Assembly: GCA_031430555.1 (NCBI GenBank)
Contig: JANPBQ010000307.1
Coordinates: forward strand, 1-42,770
Direction of reading: 5' to 3'
Origin: UKL13-2 sp031430555
GTDB lineage: Bacteria > Pseudomonadota > Gammaproteobacteria > Burkholderiales > Usitatibacteraceae
Length of the DNA: 42,770 nt
Positions 31,545 to 41,173 of the stretch are shown in pieces (position 1 is the first letter of the stretch; each line of letters starts with the position of its first letter). A program made the translations under genes and the position numbers. The notes under the pieces are model-generated. The model made no database searches. It saw nothing but the letters and a program-made list of their open reading frames with translations, and was not told the origin of the DNA.

Positions 31545-32786
31545 CTAGGCGGGCAGTTTATCCAGTTCAAACGCCTGATGCAATGCGCGCACGGCAAGCT
31601 CCATGTATTTTTCATCGACCACGACCGAGGTCTTGATTTCGGACGTGGAAATCATTTGGATATTGACGTTCTCTTTCGCCAGGCACTCGAACATCTTGGC
31701 CGCGATACCCGCATGCGAACGCATGCCGATGCCGACAATCGACACCTTCGCACTCTTGTTGTCGCCTCTCACATCTTTGGCATTGACGGCGGGTTTCACT
31801 TTGTCGTTAAGGATCGCAAGTGCTCTGGTGAAATCATTGCGATGCACGGTGAAAGAGAAATCGGTGATGCCGTCAACGGATGTGTTTTGAATAATGACAT
31901 CGACATCGATATTCGCCTCGGCGATCGGGCCAAGGATCGCATACGCAATGCCGGGCCGATCCGGCACGCCGGTCACCGTCAATTTGGCTTCGTCACGCGT
32001 GAACGCAATGCCGGAAATGATGGGCTGTTCCATGTTGTCCTCTTCTTCATACGTGATCAATGTGCCGGTATCGGTCGAATCGAACGGTGTGAACGACGAC
32101 AGCACCCTGAGCTTTACTTTGTATTTGCCGGCGAACTCGACCGAGCGGATTTGCAATACTTTCGAGCCGAGGCTCGCCAACTCGAACATTTCCTCGAACG
32201 TGATTTTTTCGAGCTTGCGCGCCTCTGGCACGACGCGCGGATCGGTCGTGTACACGCCATCAACATCAGTGAATATCTGGCACTCATCCGCCTTCAATGC
32301 CGCCGCGAGCGCCACACCGGTGGTGTCCGAGCCGCCACGGCCCAGTGTGGTGATGCTGCCCTTTTCGTCGATGCCTTGAAATCCCGCGACGACGGCAACA
32401 TAGCCGGCATCCAGATCGCGCCGCACATTGCCATCATCGATGGACAGAATGCGCGCCTTGGTATGTGCGCTGTCGGTCAGGATCTTTACTTGCCAACCGG
32501 TGTAGCTGCGCGCTTTCACGCCAAGATTTTGCAGGGCGAGCGCCAACAACCCGACGGAGACCTGCTCGCCGGTCGAGGCGATGACATCGAGTTCCCGGCC
32601 ATCCGGGTCGGGATGCAATTCTTTGGCGAGACCAATCAATCGATTGGTTTCACCCGACATCGCCGATGGCACAACGATGAGCTGGTGGCCTTGTTGATGG
32701 TAATGCGCGATGCGTTTTGCGACCTCGCGGATGCGTTCGGGTGAACCCATCGAGGTACCGCCGTACTTTTGGACAATCAGTGCCAT
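31545..32786 (-). CDS. lysC: aspartate kinase
   Basis: A 413-residue aspartokinase that phosphorylates aspartate, the first step to lysine, threonine and methionine. KYGGTS (near residue 7), the FTDVDGVYTTDPR substrate region (about 175-185) and two C-terminal ACT domains (VTGVPDRPGIAYAIL; VSIVGIGMRSHAGIAAKMF) are clear, so allosteric control by amino acids is expected. ATG 32786 follows AGAAGAG. Length and order are normal for the beta/gamma enzyme. In betaproteobacteria lysC often lies upstream of tRNA-Ser(GCT), as here with one gene between. Confidence 0.97.
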   Translation of the reverse strand: MALIVQKYGGTSMGSPERIREVAKRIAHYHQQGHQLIVVPSAMSGETNRLIGLAKELHPDPDGRELDVIASTGEQVSVGLLALALQNLGVKARSYTGWQVKILTDSAHTKARILSIDDGNVRRDLDAGYVAVVAGFQGIDEKGSITTLGRGGSDTTGVALAAALKADECQIFTDVDGVYTTDPRVVPEARKLEKITFEEMFELASLGSKVLQIRSVEFAGKYKVKLRVLSSFTPFDSTDTGTLITYEEEDNMEQPIISGIAFTRDEAKLTVTGVPDRPGIAYAILGPIAEANIDVDVIIQNTSVDGITDFSFTVHRNDFTRALAILNDKVKPAVNAKDVRGDNKSAKVSIVGIGMRSHAGIAAKMFECLAKENVNIQMISTSEIKTSVVVDEKYMELAVRALHQAFELDKLPA

Positions 32787-32969
32787 GACATCTCTTCTGA
32801 TCAAGCAACCAAAGACGAAAAATGGTGCAGTGCAAAAAGAAGCATTTTAGCGGCTTGGACGAGAAAAAACGAGCAGAAACAACGGTGTTTCAGCAGAATT
32901 GACTAGGATCACTCACCTGGCGACCGCCCATGAAAGAGCACCACCCCCGGTCTGACGCTAAAATGCCGG

Positions 32970-33428
32970 ATGCCCGCTACCATTGCCATCACCCGACGCC
33001 TAGAATTCGACGCGGGACATCGACTTCCCAACCATAAATCACAGTGCCGTAACCTCCACGGCCACCGCTACGCGATAGAAATTACGCTGAGTTCAAACGT
33101 GATTCATGAAGACGGCGCGAGCGATGACGGCATGGTGATGGATTTCGGCGACATCAAGCGCATCGCCCACGAAAAACTGATCGATTTGTGGGATCACGCG
33201 TTTCTGGTTCACCGCGGCGATACCGTCATGGTGGATTTCCTCGCCGCCATTCCCGGACACAAAACGGCGATCCTCGAGGTCGTTCCCACGGCCGAGAATC
33301 TGGTTGAGGTCGCGTTCCGTATATTGAAGGACGCCTACCGCGATCGTTTCGGACATGTACTGAAATTGACCCGGGTTCGGCTTTATGAAACACCCAATTG
33401 CTGGGCCGACGCCGTTGCCGAAGTTTGA
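32970..33428 (+). CDS. queD: 6-carboxytetrahydropterin synthase (QueD)
   Basis: A 152-residue PTPS-family enzyme converting dihydroneopterin triphosphate to 6-carboxytetrahydropterin in queuosine synthesis. Zinc ligands H17, H30 and H32 (DAGHRL; NLHGHRY), nucleophile C26, the DHAFL segment and PTAENLV are all present, and YETPNCWA ends it in family style. Divergent from lysC with a 183-bp spacer. No strong ribosome binding site is seen. Confidence 0.95.
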   Translation: MPATIAITRRLEFDAGHRLPNHKSQCRNLHGHRYAIEITLSSNVIHEDGASDDGMVMDFGDIKRIAHEKLIDLWDHAFLVHRGDTVMVDFLAAIPGHKTAILEVVPTAENLVEVAFRILKDAYRDRFGHVLKLTRVRLYETPNCWADAVAEV

Positions 33429-33537
33429 GACGATTGAGTCATGGAATATGGTTGTTGGCAACGCAGGCTTGATGATTTATTCCACTTCGTTTTTTGTTTT
33501 ACTCGAATCAACTTGATTAATAAATATGGAGATTGAT

Positions 33538-33990
33538 ATGCGCCAGTCAGTACGAATAGCTTCCGTCGCAATTGCAGCACTTTTTGTCGGCAATGCTGCG
33601 GCTCAGGCGAAACCCGAGGATGCCATCAAGTACCGCCAGGGCGCGTACCGTGTAATGGGTTGGAATTTCAGCCCGATGGCGGCGATGGTCAAAGGTGAAA
33701 AGCCCTATGACAAAGAAGCCTTCGCGCGCCATGCGTCGATTGTCGATTTCGCGTCGAAATTGCCGATCGAGGGTTACGGGCCGGGTACCGACAAAGGTGC
33801 CGACACCAAAGCCAAGCCGGAAATCTGGACGAAGATGGACGACTTCAAAGCCAAGATGAACAAGATGAACGAAGAAACCGCCAAGCTCGCAGCCATCGCC
33901 AAGACCGGCTCGTTCGACGATATCAAGAAACAATTCGGCGCGACCGGCGGATCGTGCAAGGCATGTCACGACGACTACAAGAACAAATAA
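33538..33990 (+). CDS. cytochrome c' (class II)
   Basis: A 150-residue periplasmic haem protein: signal peptide (MRQSVRIASVAIAALFVGNA, cleaved at AQA), a four-helix body and the haem site C140-K-A-C143-H144 near the C-terminus, as in cytochrome c'. Members bind nitric oxide. GGAG lies seven bases before ATG 33538; an in-frame ATG at 33526 has no binding site. It converges with a b-type cytochrome gene, a common partner in proteobacteria. Confidence 0.95.
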   Translation: MRQSVRIASVAIAALFVGNAAAQAKPEDAIKYRQGAYRVMGWNFSPMAAMVKGEKPYDKEAFARHASIVDFASKLPIEGYGPGTDKGADTKAKPEIWTKMDDFKAKMNKMNEETAKLAAIAKTGSFDDIKKQFGATGGSCKACHDDYKNK

Positions 33991-34009
33991 ATTCGCGCCT
34001 ACTCGCAAG

Positions 34010-34049
34010 AAAAAACGCCGCACGATTTTTGATCGTGCGGCGTTTTTTT
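34010..34049. terminator. bidirectional terminator between cytochrome genes
   Basis: CGCCGCACGAT and ATCGTGCGGCG form an 11-bp stem, with A-run before and T-run after, so it serves both convergent genes. Confidence 0.9.
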
Positions 34050-34072
34050 GAGCGTCGAGACGGATGCGAAAT

Positions 34073-34762
34073 TCAATGCGGCAATCGATAGACCAGCACG
34101 TACACGGCCGCCGCGACCAATACAATTATGCACGGTGCTAACCAAGCAGGGCGCGGGTGTTGCGGCAACTCGTCGGATGTCACTTTGTTGCCGATCACCA
34201 TTGGCCAGACCAGATTGTTGTGCTTGCGAAAAAAGTAATACGCGATGGCCGCAACATGCAATGCCACCAAGCCGAGAATGACAAACGAATTGATTTTGTG
34301 CAGCTTCGTGAGCCAATCGCTCAAGTCTTTGCCAACCATGGCCGCATAGGGCCCTTCGAGCATGACGTCGTCGTTGGCGAATAGACCCGAACCCGCCTGA
34401 AATCCGATCACGACCAACATCGCGAGCACGCTTAATGCGCCGAGCGGATTGTGGCCCGCGCCTTCGCTCTGCGCACCGCGAAGATACGCCACGATGTTCT
34501 TTGGCCCGCGCACAAAGTTGGCGAATCGGGCGTTATATCCCCCGACAAATCCCCAAATCACGCGAAACATGACGAGGCCCAACACCAGAAAACCGGCGCG
34601 ACGGTGCCACTCCAGCCAGTTGCCGCCGATTTTGCCGGTGACAAACAAAACGATTACCGACAACACCAACAACCAATGGAACACGCGAATGGGCCAATCC
34701 CAAACCCGTTGCGGACGCACGGTGCCCGCGCCCTCGTCACGGCGCGTATCGGTGCCGCTCAC
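34073..34762 (-). CDS. b-type cytochrome (cytochrome b561/Ni-Fe hydrogenase type)
   Basis: A 229-residue membrane protein with about five hydrophobic helices. Histidines in VFHWLL, EWHRRAGF, KLHKINSF and ALHVAAI are placed as haem b ligands. It likely passes electrons from the quinone pool to a periplasmic partner such as the neighbouring cytochrome c'. Its start overlaps the sugar dehydrogenase stop by 4 bp, so the two form an operon. Confidence 0.9.
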   Translation of the reverse strand: MSGTDTRRDEGAGTVRPQRVWDWPIRVFHWLLVLSVIVLFVTGKIGGNWLEWHRRAGFLVLGLVMFRVIWGFVGGYNARFANFVRGPKNIVAYLRGAQSEGAGHNPLGALSVLAMLVVIGFQAGSGLFANDDVMLEGPYAAMVGKDLSDWLTKLHKINSFVILGLVALHVAAIAYYFFRKHNNLVWPMVIGNKVTSDELPQHPRPAWLAPCIIVLVAAAVYVLVYRLPH

Positions 34763-35913
34763 TTCGCGGGCTCCAAACGAATCAGTTCGCCCATCGGTGC
34801 ATCGGTGAGCAGATAAATATTTCCATCAGGGCCTTCGCGCACATCGCGTATGCGGCCCAGCTTGCCCTCGAACAATCTTTCCTGCGCGACCACTTTCTCG
34901 CCATCGAGCGTGACCCGCATGAGCAATTGTTTTACCAATGCCCCGACGAACAAATTACCCTTCCATTTCGGGAAATTTTTGCCGGAGTAAAACATCATTC
35001 CCGACGGCGCAATCGAGGGTACCCAGTAGTGCAGTGGCGGCATCATTCCCACCTTCGCGGTGCCTTCGCCGATCTTGGTGCCGCTGCCATAATTGGCACC
35101 ATAGGTAATGACCGGCCATCCATAGTTGGCACCCGCCGCCAAGATATTGATTTCGTCGCCGCCTTGCGGGCCATGCTCATGGGTCCAGACACGGCCCGTT
35201 TCGGGATGCAGCGCGCCGCCTTGCATGTTTCGATTGCCAAGCGTAAAAATCTCCGGGAGCGCACCCGATGTTTTCACAAACGGGTTGTTGGCCGGCACGC
35301 GGCCATCATCATGCAGGCGAATGCTTTTGCCCGCGTGCGTATCGAGCATCTGCGCACGGTGCGCAGCGCCCTTCGATGGGCTATCGCCGCGATCGCCCAA
35401 CGTCAGGTAAATGAACCCTTGTTTGTCGAACACAATTCGCGAGCCAAAGTGGTGGGCTTCCCGATACTTGGGCCGCATTTTGAACAACACTTTCACGTCA
35501 GCCATGCGTGGCGCGGCGTTGCTACCGGCCAATTTTCCGCGCGCCAATTCAGTGCCATGCAAACCTGCTTCATCCACCGCGTTGTATGACCAATAAATCC
35601 AACCGTTCTCCGCATACTTCGGATGCAACGCAACATCGAGCAGACCGCCCTGCCCGTATTCGGTGACCTTTGGAATGCCTTCGATGGCGGCGGACAACAA
35701 TTTTCCGTTTTCGACGATGCGCATCTGGCCGCGCCGCTCGGTAACCAGCATCCGACCGTCCGGAAGAAATGCGAGCCCCCAAGGATGATAAAGGCCCTCG
35801 ACGACTTTGGTTGCGCGGACTTTGTAGTCGTCGGTGTCGAGCACGACCTGCGCGCCCACGCCACGATGGGCAATCGAGAAAAAAATGACCGCCAGGAAAG
35901 CGAAAACGCGCAT
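34759..35913 (-). CDS. PQQ-dependent sugar dehydrogenase-like protein (GSDH family), secreted
   Basis: A 384-residue beta-propeller protein with a signal peptide (MRVFAFLAVIFFSIAHRGVG). YHPWGLAFLPDGRMLVTER, the AHHFGSRIVFD region and THEHGPQGGDEIN are hallmarks of the soluble PQQ glucose/aldose sugar dehydrogenase family, which oxidises sugars in the periplasm. Substrate unknown. ATG 35913 is chosen because it opens the signal peptide; frame upstream to 36021 consists of the tRNA-linked repeat. Only 12 bp separate the repeat from the start codon, so the leader is unusual. Confidence 0.9.
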   Translation of the reverse strand: MRVFAFLAVIFFSIAHRGVGAQVVLDTDDYKVRATKVVEGLYHPWGLAFLPDGRMLVTERRGQMRIVENGKLLSAAIEGIPKVTEYGQGGLLDVALHPKYAENGWIYWSYNAVDEAGLHGTELARGKLAGSNAAPRMADVKVLFKMRPKYREAHHFGSRIVFDKQGFIYLTLGDRGDSPSKGAAHRAQMLDTHAGKSIRLHDDGRVPANNPFVKTSGALPEIFTLGNRNMQGGALHPETGRVWTHEHGPQGGDEINILAAGANYGWPVITYGANYGSGTKIGEGTAKVGMMPPLHYWVPSIAPSGMMFYSGKNFPKWKGNLFVGALVKQLLMRVTLDGEKVVAQERLFEGKLGRIRDVREGPDGNIYLLTDAPMGELIRLEPAK

Positions 35914-35925
35914 GTTGTACCCGCT

Positions 35926-36058
35926 AATCTGGCGGAGGCCGTGAGATTCGATCACGTTCCGCGATCCCGACGCGGCAGCTCCTGCGGAGCATCGCCGACG
36001 CCTTTCGAATCTCACCCGCAAGCCAAACTGTTGGCTTGCTCGCCTCCTCCGGTGAATC
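35926..36058 (-). repeat. tRNA-Ser-linked repeat unit
   Basis: Directly downstream of tRNA-Ser(TGA) on the minus strand. It has hairpin B as GCAAGCCAA/TTGGCTTGC with ACTG loop (36018-36039), the inverted T-arm TCGAATCTCA, a hairpin A equivalent GCTCC/GGAGC, and ends in a 25-base copy of the tRNA-Ser 3' region (35926-35950). The shared blocks with the tRNA-Arg units are CATCGCCGACGCCTTT, the hairpin B core and the CACGT-CCGCGA segment. Confidence 0.85.
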
Positions 36059-36148
36059 TGGCGGAGGCGGTGAGATTCGAACTCACGGACGACTTGCGCC
36101 GTCGCTGGTTTTCAAGACCAGTGCCTTAAACCGCTCGGCCACACCTCC
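36059..36148 (-). tRNA. tRNA-Ser(TGA)
   Basis: 90 nt with encoded CCA. Acceptor GGAGGTG/CGCCTCC, long variable arm, anticodon stem CTGGT/ACCAG with loop CTTGAAA, anticodon TGA. It is followed without a classical terminator by the repeat unit and the sugar dehydrogenase gene. Confidence 0.97.
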
Positions 36149-36291
36149 AGGAAGCGGGCATTTTATCATCGCCTTTGCAATATCCCGGCCTGCGACGAAA
36201 CGCCGACATTGTGCGATGAACAACGGATGCAACTTTTCCCTTTAATGTATAGTCTTACCCGCGTATTCAACGTTTTATTGGAGGCAATACC

Positions 36292-36984
36292 ATGTCCGAC
36301 ATTCAAACTCTCAATCCTGCCGGCGCATCGACAACGCTCGCACCGGCGCAAAACCGTGTCCTGCGTAATACGTACATGCTGCTGGCGCTCTCGCTGGTGC
36401 CCACCGTCTTCGGTGCGATCCTCGGCGTGCAGATGAAATTCTCGTTTTTCGCGGGCAGCCCGTTCATCGGTTTCATGCTTTTCCTGGGCATTGCGTTCGG
36501 CTTTTTCTATGCGATTGAGAAAACCAAGAACAGCGCCTGGGGTGTTGCGATCCTGCTCGGCTTCACGTTTTTCATGGGCCTGATGCTCTCGCGCCTGCTG
36601 GGCGTGGTGCTGAACATGAGCAACGGCGGCACCTTGATCGCCACCGCCTTCGGCGGCACCTCGATCATTTTCTTCGCGATGGCCTCACTCGCGGGCACCA
36701 TCAAACGCGATTTGTCCAACATGGGCAAATTCCTGATGGTCGGTGTGCTATTGCTCATCCTCGCAGCGGTCGCGAATATCTTCCTGCAAATTCCCGCCCT
36801 GACATTGACGATCATGGTGCTGGCCATCGGCATCTTTTCCGCCCTGCTTTTGTACGATGTGAACCGCATCATCACCGGCGGCGAAACCAATTACGTCAGC
36901 GCGACGCTGGCGATCTATCTGGATGTTTACAACATCTTCAGCAATCTGCTCGCACTGCTGGGGATTACCGGCGGCAACGACTGA
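36292..36984 (+). CDS. Bax inhibitor-1/YccA family membrane protein
   Basis: A 230-residue protein with seven hydrophobic segments (from ~26 to ~225), a cytoplasmic N-terminal tail, and family phrases such as RNTYMLLALSLVPT and LYDVNRIITGGETNYVSATL. E. coli YccA modulates the FtsH protease; others conduct calcium. GGAG precedes the ATG and a -10-like TATAGT lies at 36248-36253. Single-gene unit closed by the terminator at 37005. Confidence 0.95.
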   Translation: MSDIQTLNPAGASTTLAPAQNRVLRNTYMLLALSLVPTVFGAILGVQMKFSFFAGSPFIGFMLFLGIAFGFFYAIEKTKNSAWGVAILLGFTFFMGLMLSRLLGVVLNMSNGGTLIATAFGGTSIIFFAMASLAGTIKRDLSNMGKFLMVGVLLLILAAVANIFLQIPALTLTIMVLAIGIFSALLLYDVNRIITGGETNYVSATLAIYLDVYNIFSNLLALLGITGGND

Positions 36985-37004
36985 ACACGCATTCATCGCT
37001 ATCG

Positions 37005-37031
37005 AAAAAGCGGCCAGACGGCCGCTTTTTC
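37005..37031. terminator. bidirectional terminator
   Basis: AAAAAGCGGCC and GGCCGCTTTTT around AGAC, between convergent genes (Bax inhibitor-like and rlmD). Confidence 0.9.
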
Positions 37032-37107
37032 ATTTATATAAACTCAAGCACTGTAGCGAGTTTTCAAGGCTTTTCATCTTGAAACACCCGCCCAATATAG
37101 GGTTTTG

Positions 37108-38457
37108 TCAATTTTCCCTCTCGAACAGTGCAATCGATTCAACATGCGCCGTATGCGGGAACATATTCACGACACCCGCCGCTTTTAGCGTAAAGCCTTT
37201 GGTGTGCACCAGCACCTCGGCATCGCGCGCCAGCGTGCCCGGGCTGCATGAAACGTAAACAATACGCGTCAACTCAGGGCGCAAATCCGCGCCGAGCAAT
37301 TTGCAAACTTCGATCGCACCATCGCGTGGCGGATCGATCAGCATTTTCGTGACCGCCGGAATTTTCTTCATCGCCGCTTCCTGATCGGTGTACAAATCAG
37401 CGGCGAAAAAACGGGTGCGCGATTCGAGCCCGTTGCGCTGCGCATTTTCCATCGCCCGCATCGTCAACGCCTCGCTGCCCTCCACACCGATCACGTCCGC
37501 GCCGCGCCGCGCGATCGGCAGGCTGAAATTGCCGAGCCCGCAAAATAAATCCGCGATGACTTCGCCCGGTTGCGGATCGAGCAGATCGATAGCGCGTTGC
37601 ACCATCAATCGATTGACGCGGTGATTCACTTGGGTAAATTCGGTCGGTCGGAAGTTAATGTCGAGATCGAACTCGGGCAGCAAGTACGTGAGATCGGGCG
37701 CGTCGAGCGGGTACCACGGCACCGCCGTTTCCGGCCCTTTCACCTGCACCCACCACTGCAATCGATGCGAGGCGGCATACGCATCGGCAAAGGCGCGCAA
37801 AGTGGCCTCATCGGCAGGCGTTAGCGGCTCCAGGAGGCGCAACACCAGCGCCGTGACCCTCTCCCCCACCGCCACCTCGATTTGCGGTATGCGGTCGCGT
37901 TTATCGAGTGTCGTCAGCATGGCGCGCAGCGGATCGATCAATCGGCCAATCCCGCCGGCCAATACTTCGCAGGAATGCATGTCGGCCACATAGCTCGATT
38001 TTTTCTCGCGAAATCCCACCAGCACGCCGCCTTTTTTTGCGACGTAATTGACCGACATGCGTGCACGGTGGCGATACTCCCACGGCGCGCCATAAATCGG
38101 CGGCAGCACGCGTTCGGGCGTGACCTTGCCGATGCGCGCGAGGTTGTCTTCCAGCACTCGTTGCTTGGCTGCTACTTGCAGGCGGGGATCGGCATGTTGC
38201 TGTCCGCAGCCCCCGCAGATTTCGTAAAACGCGCACTTTGCCAAAACGCGATCGGATGACGCGCGAACAATCCTGGTCAACTTCGCGGTCTCAAAATTTT
38301 TCTTCTTGCGCGAAGGCAGATATTCAACTTGCTCGCGCGGCAACGCGCGCTCGACAAACACCGCTTTGCCGTCGACGTGCGCAACGCCGCGGCCTTCGTG
38401 ATCGAGCGACTCGATCAATGCGGTGTGAACGGGCGGTGGTGCGACGTTGGAGCTCAT
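37108..38457 (-). CDS. rlmD: 23S rRNA (uracil-1939-C5)-methyltransferase RlmD
   Basis: A 449-residue enzyme: N-terminal TRAM domain (ESLDHEGRGVAHVDGKAVFV), a 4Fe-4S cysteine cluster (CAFYEICGGC), SAM motif ADLFCGLGNFSLP and catalytic YVSCSPGTLARD with its nucleophilic Cys. It methylates U1939 of 23S rRNA. ATG 38457 gives the typical length; upstream residues to 38484 are not needed. Cluster and catalytic residues are intact. Confidence 0.95.
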   Translation of the reverse strand: MSSNVAPPPVHTALIESLDHEGRGVAHVDGKAVFVERALPREQVEYLPSRKKKNFETAKLTRIVRASSDRVLAKCAFYEICGGCGQQHADPRLQVAAKQRVLEDNLARIGKVTPERVLPPIYGAPWEYRHRARMSVNYVAKKGGVLVGFREKKSSYVADMHSCEVLAGGIGRLIDPLRAMLTTLDKRDRIPQIEVAVGERVTALVLRLLEPLTPADEATLRAFADAYAASHRLQWWVQVKGPETAVPWYPLDAPDLTYLLPEFDLDINFRPTEFTQVNHRVNRLMVQRAIDLLDPQPGEVIADLFCGLGNFSLPIARRGADVIGVEGSEALTMRAMENAQRNGLESRTRFFAADLYTDQEAAMKKIPAVTKMLIDPPRDGAIEVCKLLGADLRPELTRIVYVSCSPGTLARDAEVLVHTKGFTLKAAGVVNMFPHTAHVESIALFEREN

Positions 38458-38551
38458 GCAAGATAGGCGCGGAGGTACGCGCAAACGAGGAAGCGCGGAT
38501 TATACGCGGCGCACTACGATCACCGCAGTCAATGCAGCGTCACCGCATTCG

Positions 38552-41173
38552 TCACGGGGCCTCGCACTCCGGACGGAAGGTATCAAACACCTGCCTCTCG
38601 ATGGTCTTGACCACTTGCTGGCCATCGACGTCATAGGTAAGTTCTGCGGCATTGCCATGGGAAAATTCAATCCGCATATTGCCGACTCGGCGCGTATTGG
38701 TTGCCGCATTCAACGGAATGAACGGACTCGCATTGAACGCAGAGCCGGTCACCCGCAACAGGTCGCCCTGGAAAGTCCGTGTGCCGGTGGCGCGTGACAG
38801 GGTCGCCGTCAACCACATGCCTTTATTCAGCGTGCCGCCACCCGCTTCGTAGGTGTAGAGCGTCGCAAACACGATGTTGCTTTGATGGGCGAGGCCAATG
38901 CCCCAGCCGGACTCGAGCGGATTCCACCACAGATCTTGATAATTGGTCGCAAAGCTGCGGTCGCTGCCGGAAAATTTGCACACCGGTGGTGTTGCAAATA
39001 CTTGTCGCGTAATATTTTTGGTAATGGTCGCACCGGTTCCACCGGTGCCCGCCCCGGCTACGTCGTAGGTCAACGTTCCCGTGTTCTCGCCGGAAAAAGC
39101 GACGCGCATGTTGCCCACTTGCGTGCTGGAGAATATGGCGGGATTGGTCGGCGGCGCGTTGAAGGCGCGTCCCTGCACACGCAATAGTTGGCCGGAAAAC
39201 GATTCCGTCTCGCCGGCCTTGGTCATCGTCGCGACCAGCCACATACCGGGATTCTGGGTGCCCAGCCCCGCTGCCTCGTAATTAAACATCGCGCCGAAAA
39301 TAATATTGCCCTGGTGATTCAAATTGAGTCCCCAACCACTTTCCGCATCGCCGGCCCACCACATCGATGTGTGATTGGTGACCGCTGTCGTGAAACTCGA
39401 CGAAATGGTGTACGGCGTCGTGGTCGTGAGCGAAGGTTCCCACGCGGCAACGGCAAGGTAGTAGGTGCCGGGACTGACCTGCCACGAAATGCCGAATTCG
39501 TCATTGCCGACCAGATTGGTTGCATCAAAATTGTCGTCGTTGGTTTGCACCGTCGTGCCACTGGAATTCATCAAATTGCCGATCAAGTCGTAACCACCGG
39601 CCGATTTGACGAACAAGGTACCGGTCTGCGAGACCGGAATTTGGAACACGTCTATGTCGCCCACATAGCTCAATTGGCCGCTGAGGCTGGCGCCGGGTAT
39701 CAAAACGGGGCCGGTCGCAGAGGGTTGATTGGGATAATCATCCAGCGGATAGTTTTGCCCGTTCAACAGCGGCGCGATCTGCGGATAAAAATAATCAAAG
39801 CGCCCATAGTTGGCGTTCTCATTGATGTTGCTGCACGACAAGCCGCCGCCCGCGCGAATTGTGGAACTCGAAAGCACGCCGCGCAATTGCAAGCTGCCAC
39901 CCGACAGGACGAACAAACCCGATCCCGACGAGCCGGACTCGATGACGCCGCGATTGAACAAGACGCCGTACATCTCTTGTTCGTAGCCCTCCAGGCGAAT
40001 AAGGCCATCGTTGCCTTGAAGCGAGGATATGGTGCCGAGCGCAAATTTCATGACATCCGACTGCGGATGGCTGATCGCCACCATCGAGGTGTTCGGTGCG
40101 AGCGGTGCCGCATTCCAGCCTGAAAATACAGTGCCGGACGGCGGGGCCTGGTTCAATTTGAGCAATGTCGAATCGACGAACTGGTTGGTGAACATCAATT
40201 GCGCGCCACCACTCTGGTTCACCACGTTCGGGCTCACCGACGAGGCACCGGCGCCGCAGGTCGCGGCCTCGTAAAACCACCGCACGATCAGGCTGGCCGC
40301 CTCTGCCTGCGTGGAAATGCAATGATTTGCCGTCAAGAAAAAATTTTGGCGGCTATCCGAATTGATCAATGTACCGGTGCAGCTGAACGCGCCGTTGATG
40401 GTCTGAAAAACCATTCGCGCCACCGAACGGCGGCGCTCGGCAATGGCCGCATCCAGCAAGCTATCGTTCGCGGTACATACGACGTCGGGATTGCATGAGC
40501 CCGCAATCGCCGTGTTCACGCCGGGCACACCGGGGCCGTCCGACGCATTCAACGACTCCTCAAAGTGGACTATATCCGCGACTCGCACCGCCGCCTCGAC
40601 ACGCCTCGGCAGGTGAATTTCCACGATTTGGGATTCACCATCGGTGTAGGGCGTCCAGATCTCGCCATTGACCGCAATGTCCAGCGGAATCGATTCGGCG
40701 ATATCGCCGGGTCTCGCCGCCGCGCGCAACTCCCCGGTCGTCATCCCGGTGGGCAATTGCAATTTCGCGCGCACACCTTTCGCGCCCACCGACGTGACGC
40801 GGATATGCGTGACGTACGAGTGGTCATTCAGCTCTTGCCATTGAACGAATTGGCCGGCCGCGTTTGACGGAAACACCGAACCAAGTCGGCGCGGCGCAGC
40901 GGGATTCGGCGGCTGCTTGATGCCCAGCATTTTCGCCAACGGCAGCGCAGTACCTTCGGCGAACGATGCGTTTTGTGCGGCTTCAAAAAGCTGCTTGCCG
41001 GTGGGCGCGATCTTCACATGCAACTGCGGCGCATCGGATGATCGCAATGTAAGCCACTGCTCAGGTGAGGCGTCATGCACCCGACTCGGCATCTCCCGCG
41101 CTGTCAATGGACACGCCGCCATCAACATGAGCATCAGTCCACACCATGGTGCAATTCGAACGTCTCTATGCAT
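38552..41173 (-). CDS. secreted trypsin-like serine protease with C-terminal repeat domains
   Basis: An 873-residue exported protein. A signal peptide with a Cys at 21 (LMLMAAC, possible lipobox) starts it. The peptidase domain (~250-470) has H284 (TANHC), D334 (DSTLLKL) and S418 (GSSGSGL), as in lysyl-endopeptidase-like proteases. A PPC-type domain (~495-610) follows, then two ~120-residue repeats, each opening with ESGWG(L/I)(N/G)L(N/A)HQ, of unknown function. ORF start overlaps the desaturase stop by 8 bp, suggesting coupling. Confidence 0.88.
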   Translation of the reverse strand: MHRDVRIAPWCGLMLMLMAACPLTAREMPSRVHDASPEQWLTLRSSDAPQLHVKIAPTGKQLFEAAQNASFAEGTALPLAKMLGIKQPPNPAAPRRLGSVFPSNAAGQFVQWQELNDHSYVTHIRVTSVGAKGVRAKLQLPTGMTTGELRAAARPGDIAESIPLDIAVNGEIWTPYTDGESQIVEIHLPRRVEAAVRVADIVHFEESLNASDGPGVPGVNTAIAGSCNPDVVCTANDSLLDAAIAERRRSVARMVFQTINGAFSCTGTLINSDSRQNFFLTANHCISTQAEAASLIVRWFYEAATCGAGASSVSPNVVNQSGGAQLMFTNQFVDSTLLKLNQAPPSGTVFSGWNAAPLAPNTSMVAISHPQSDVMKFALGTISSLQGNDGLIRLEGYEQEMYGVLFNRGVIESGSSGSGLFVLSGGSLQLRGVLSSSTIRAGGGLSCSNINENANYGRFDYFYPQIAPLLNGQNYPLDDYPNQPSATGPVLIPGASLSGQLSYVGDIDVFQIPVSQTGTLFVKSAGGYDLIGNLMNSSGTTVQTNDDNFDATNLVGNDEFGISWQVSPGTYYLAVAAWEPSLTTTTPYTISSSFTTAVTNHTSMWWAGDAESGWGLNLNHQGNIIFGAMFNYEAAGLGTQNPGMWLVATMTKAGETESFSGQLLRVQGRAFNAPPTNPAIFSSTQVGNMRVAFSGENTGTLTYDVAGAGTGGTGATITKNITRQVFATPPVCKFSGSDRSFATNYQDLWWNPLESGWGIGLAHQSNIVFATLYTYEAGGGTLNKGMWLTATLSRATGTRTFQGDLLRVTGSAFNASPFIPLNAATNTRRVGNMRIEFSHGNAAELTYDVDGQQVVKTIERQVFDTFRPECEAP

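Noticed and set aside
31518..32744. 408-residue plus-strand frame
   Set aside because: Antisense of lysC, which is unmistakable.
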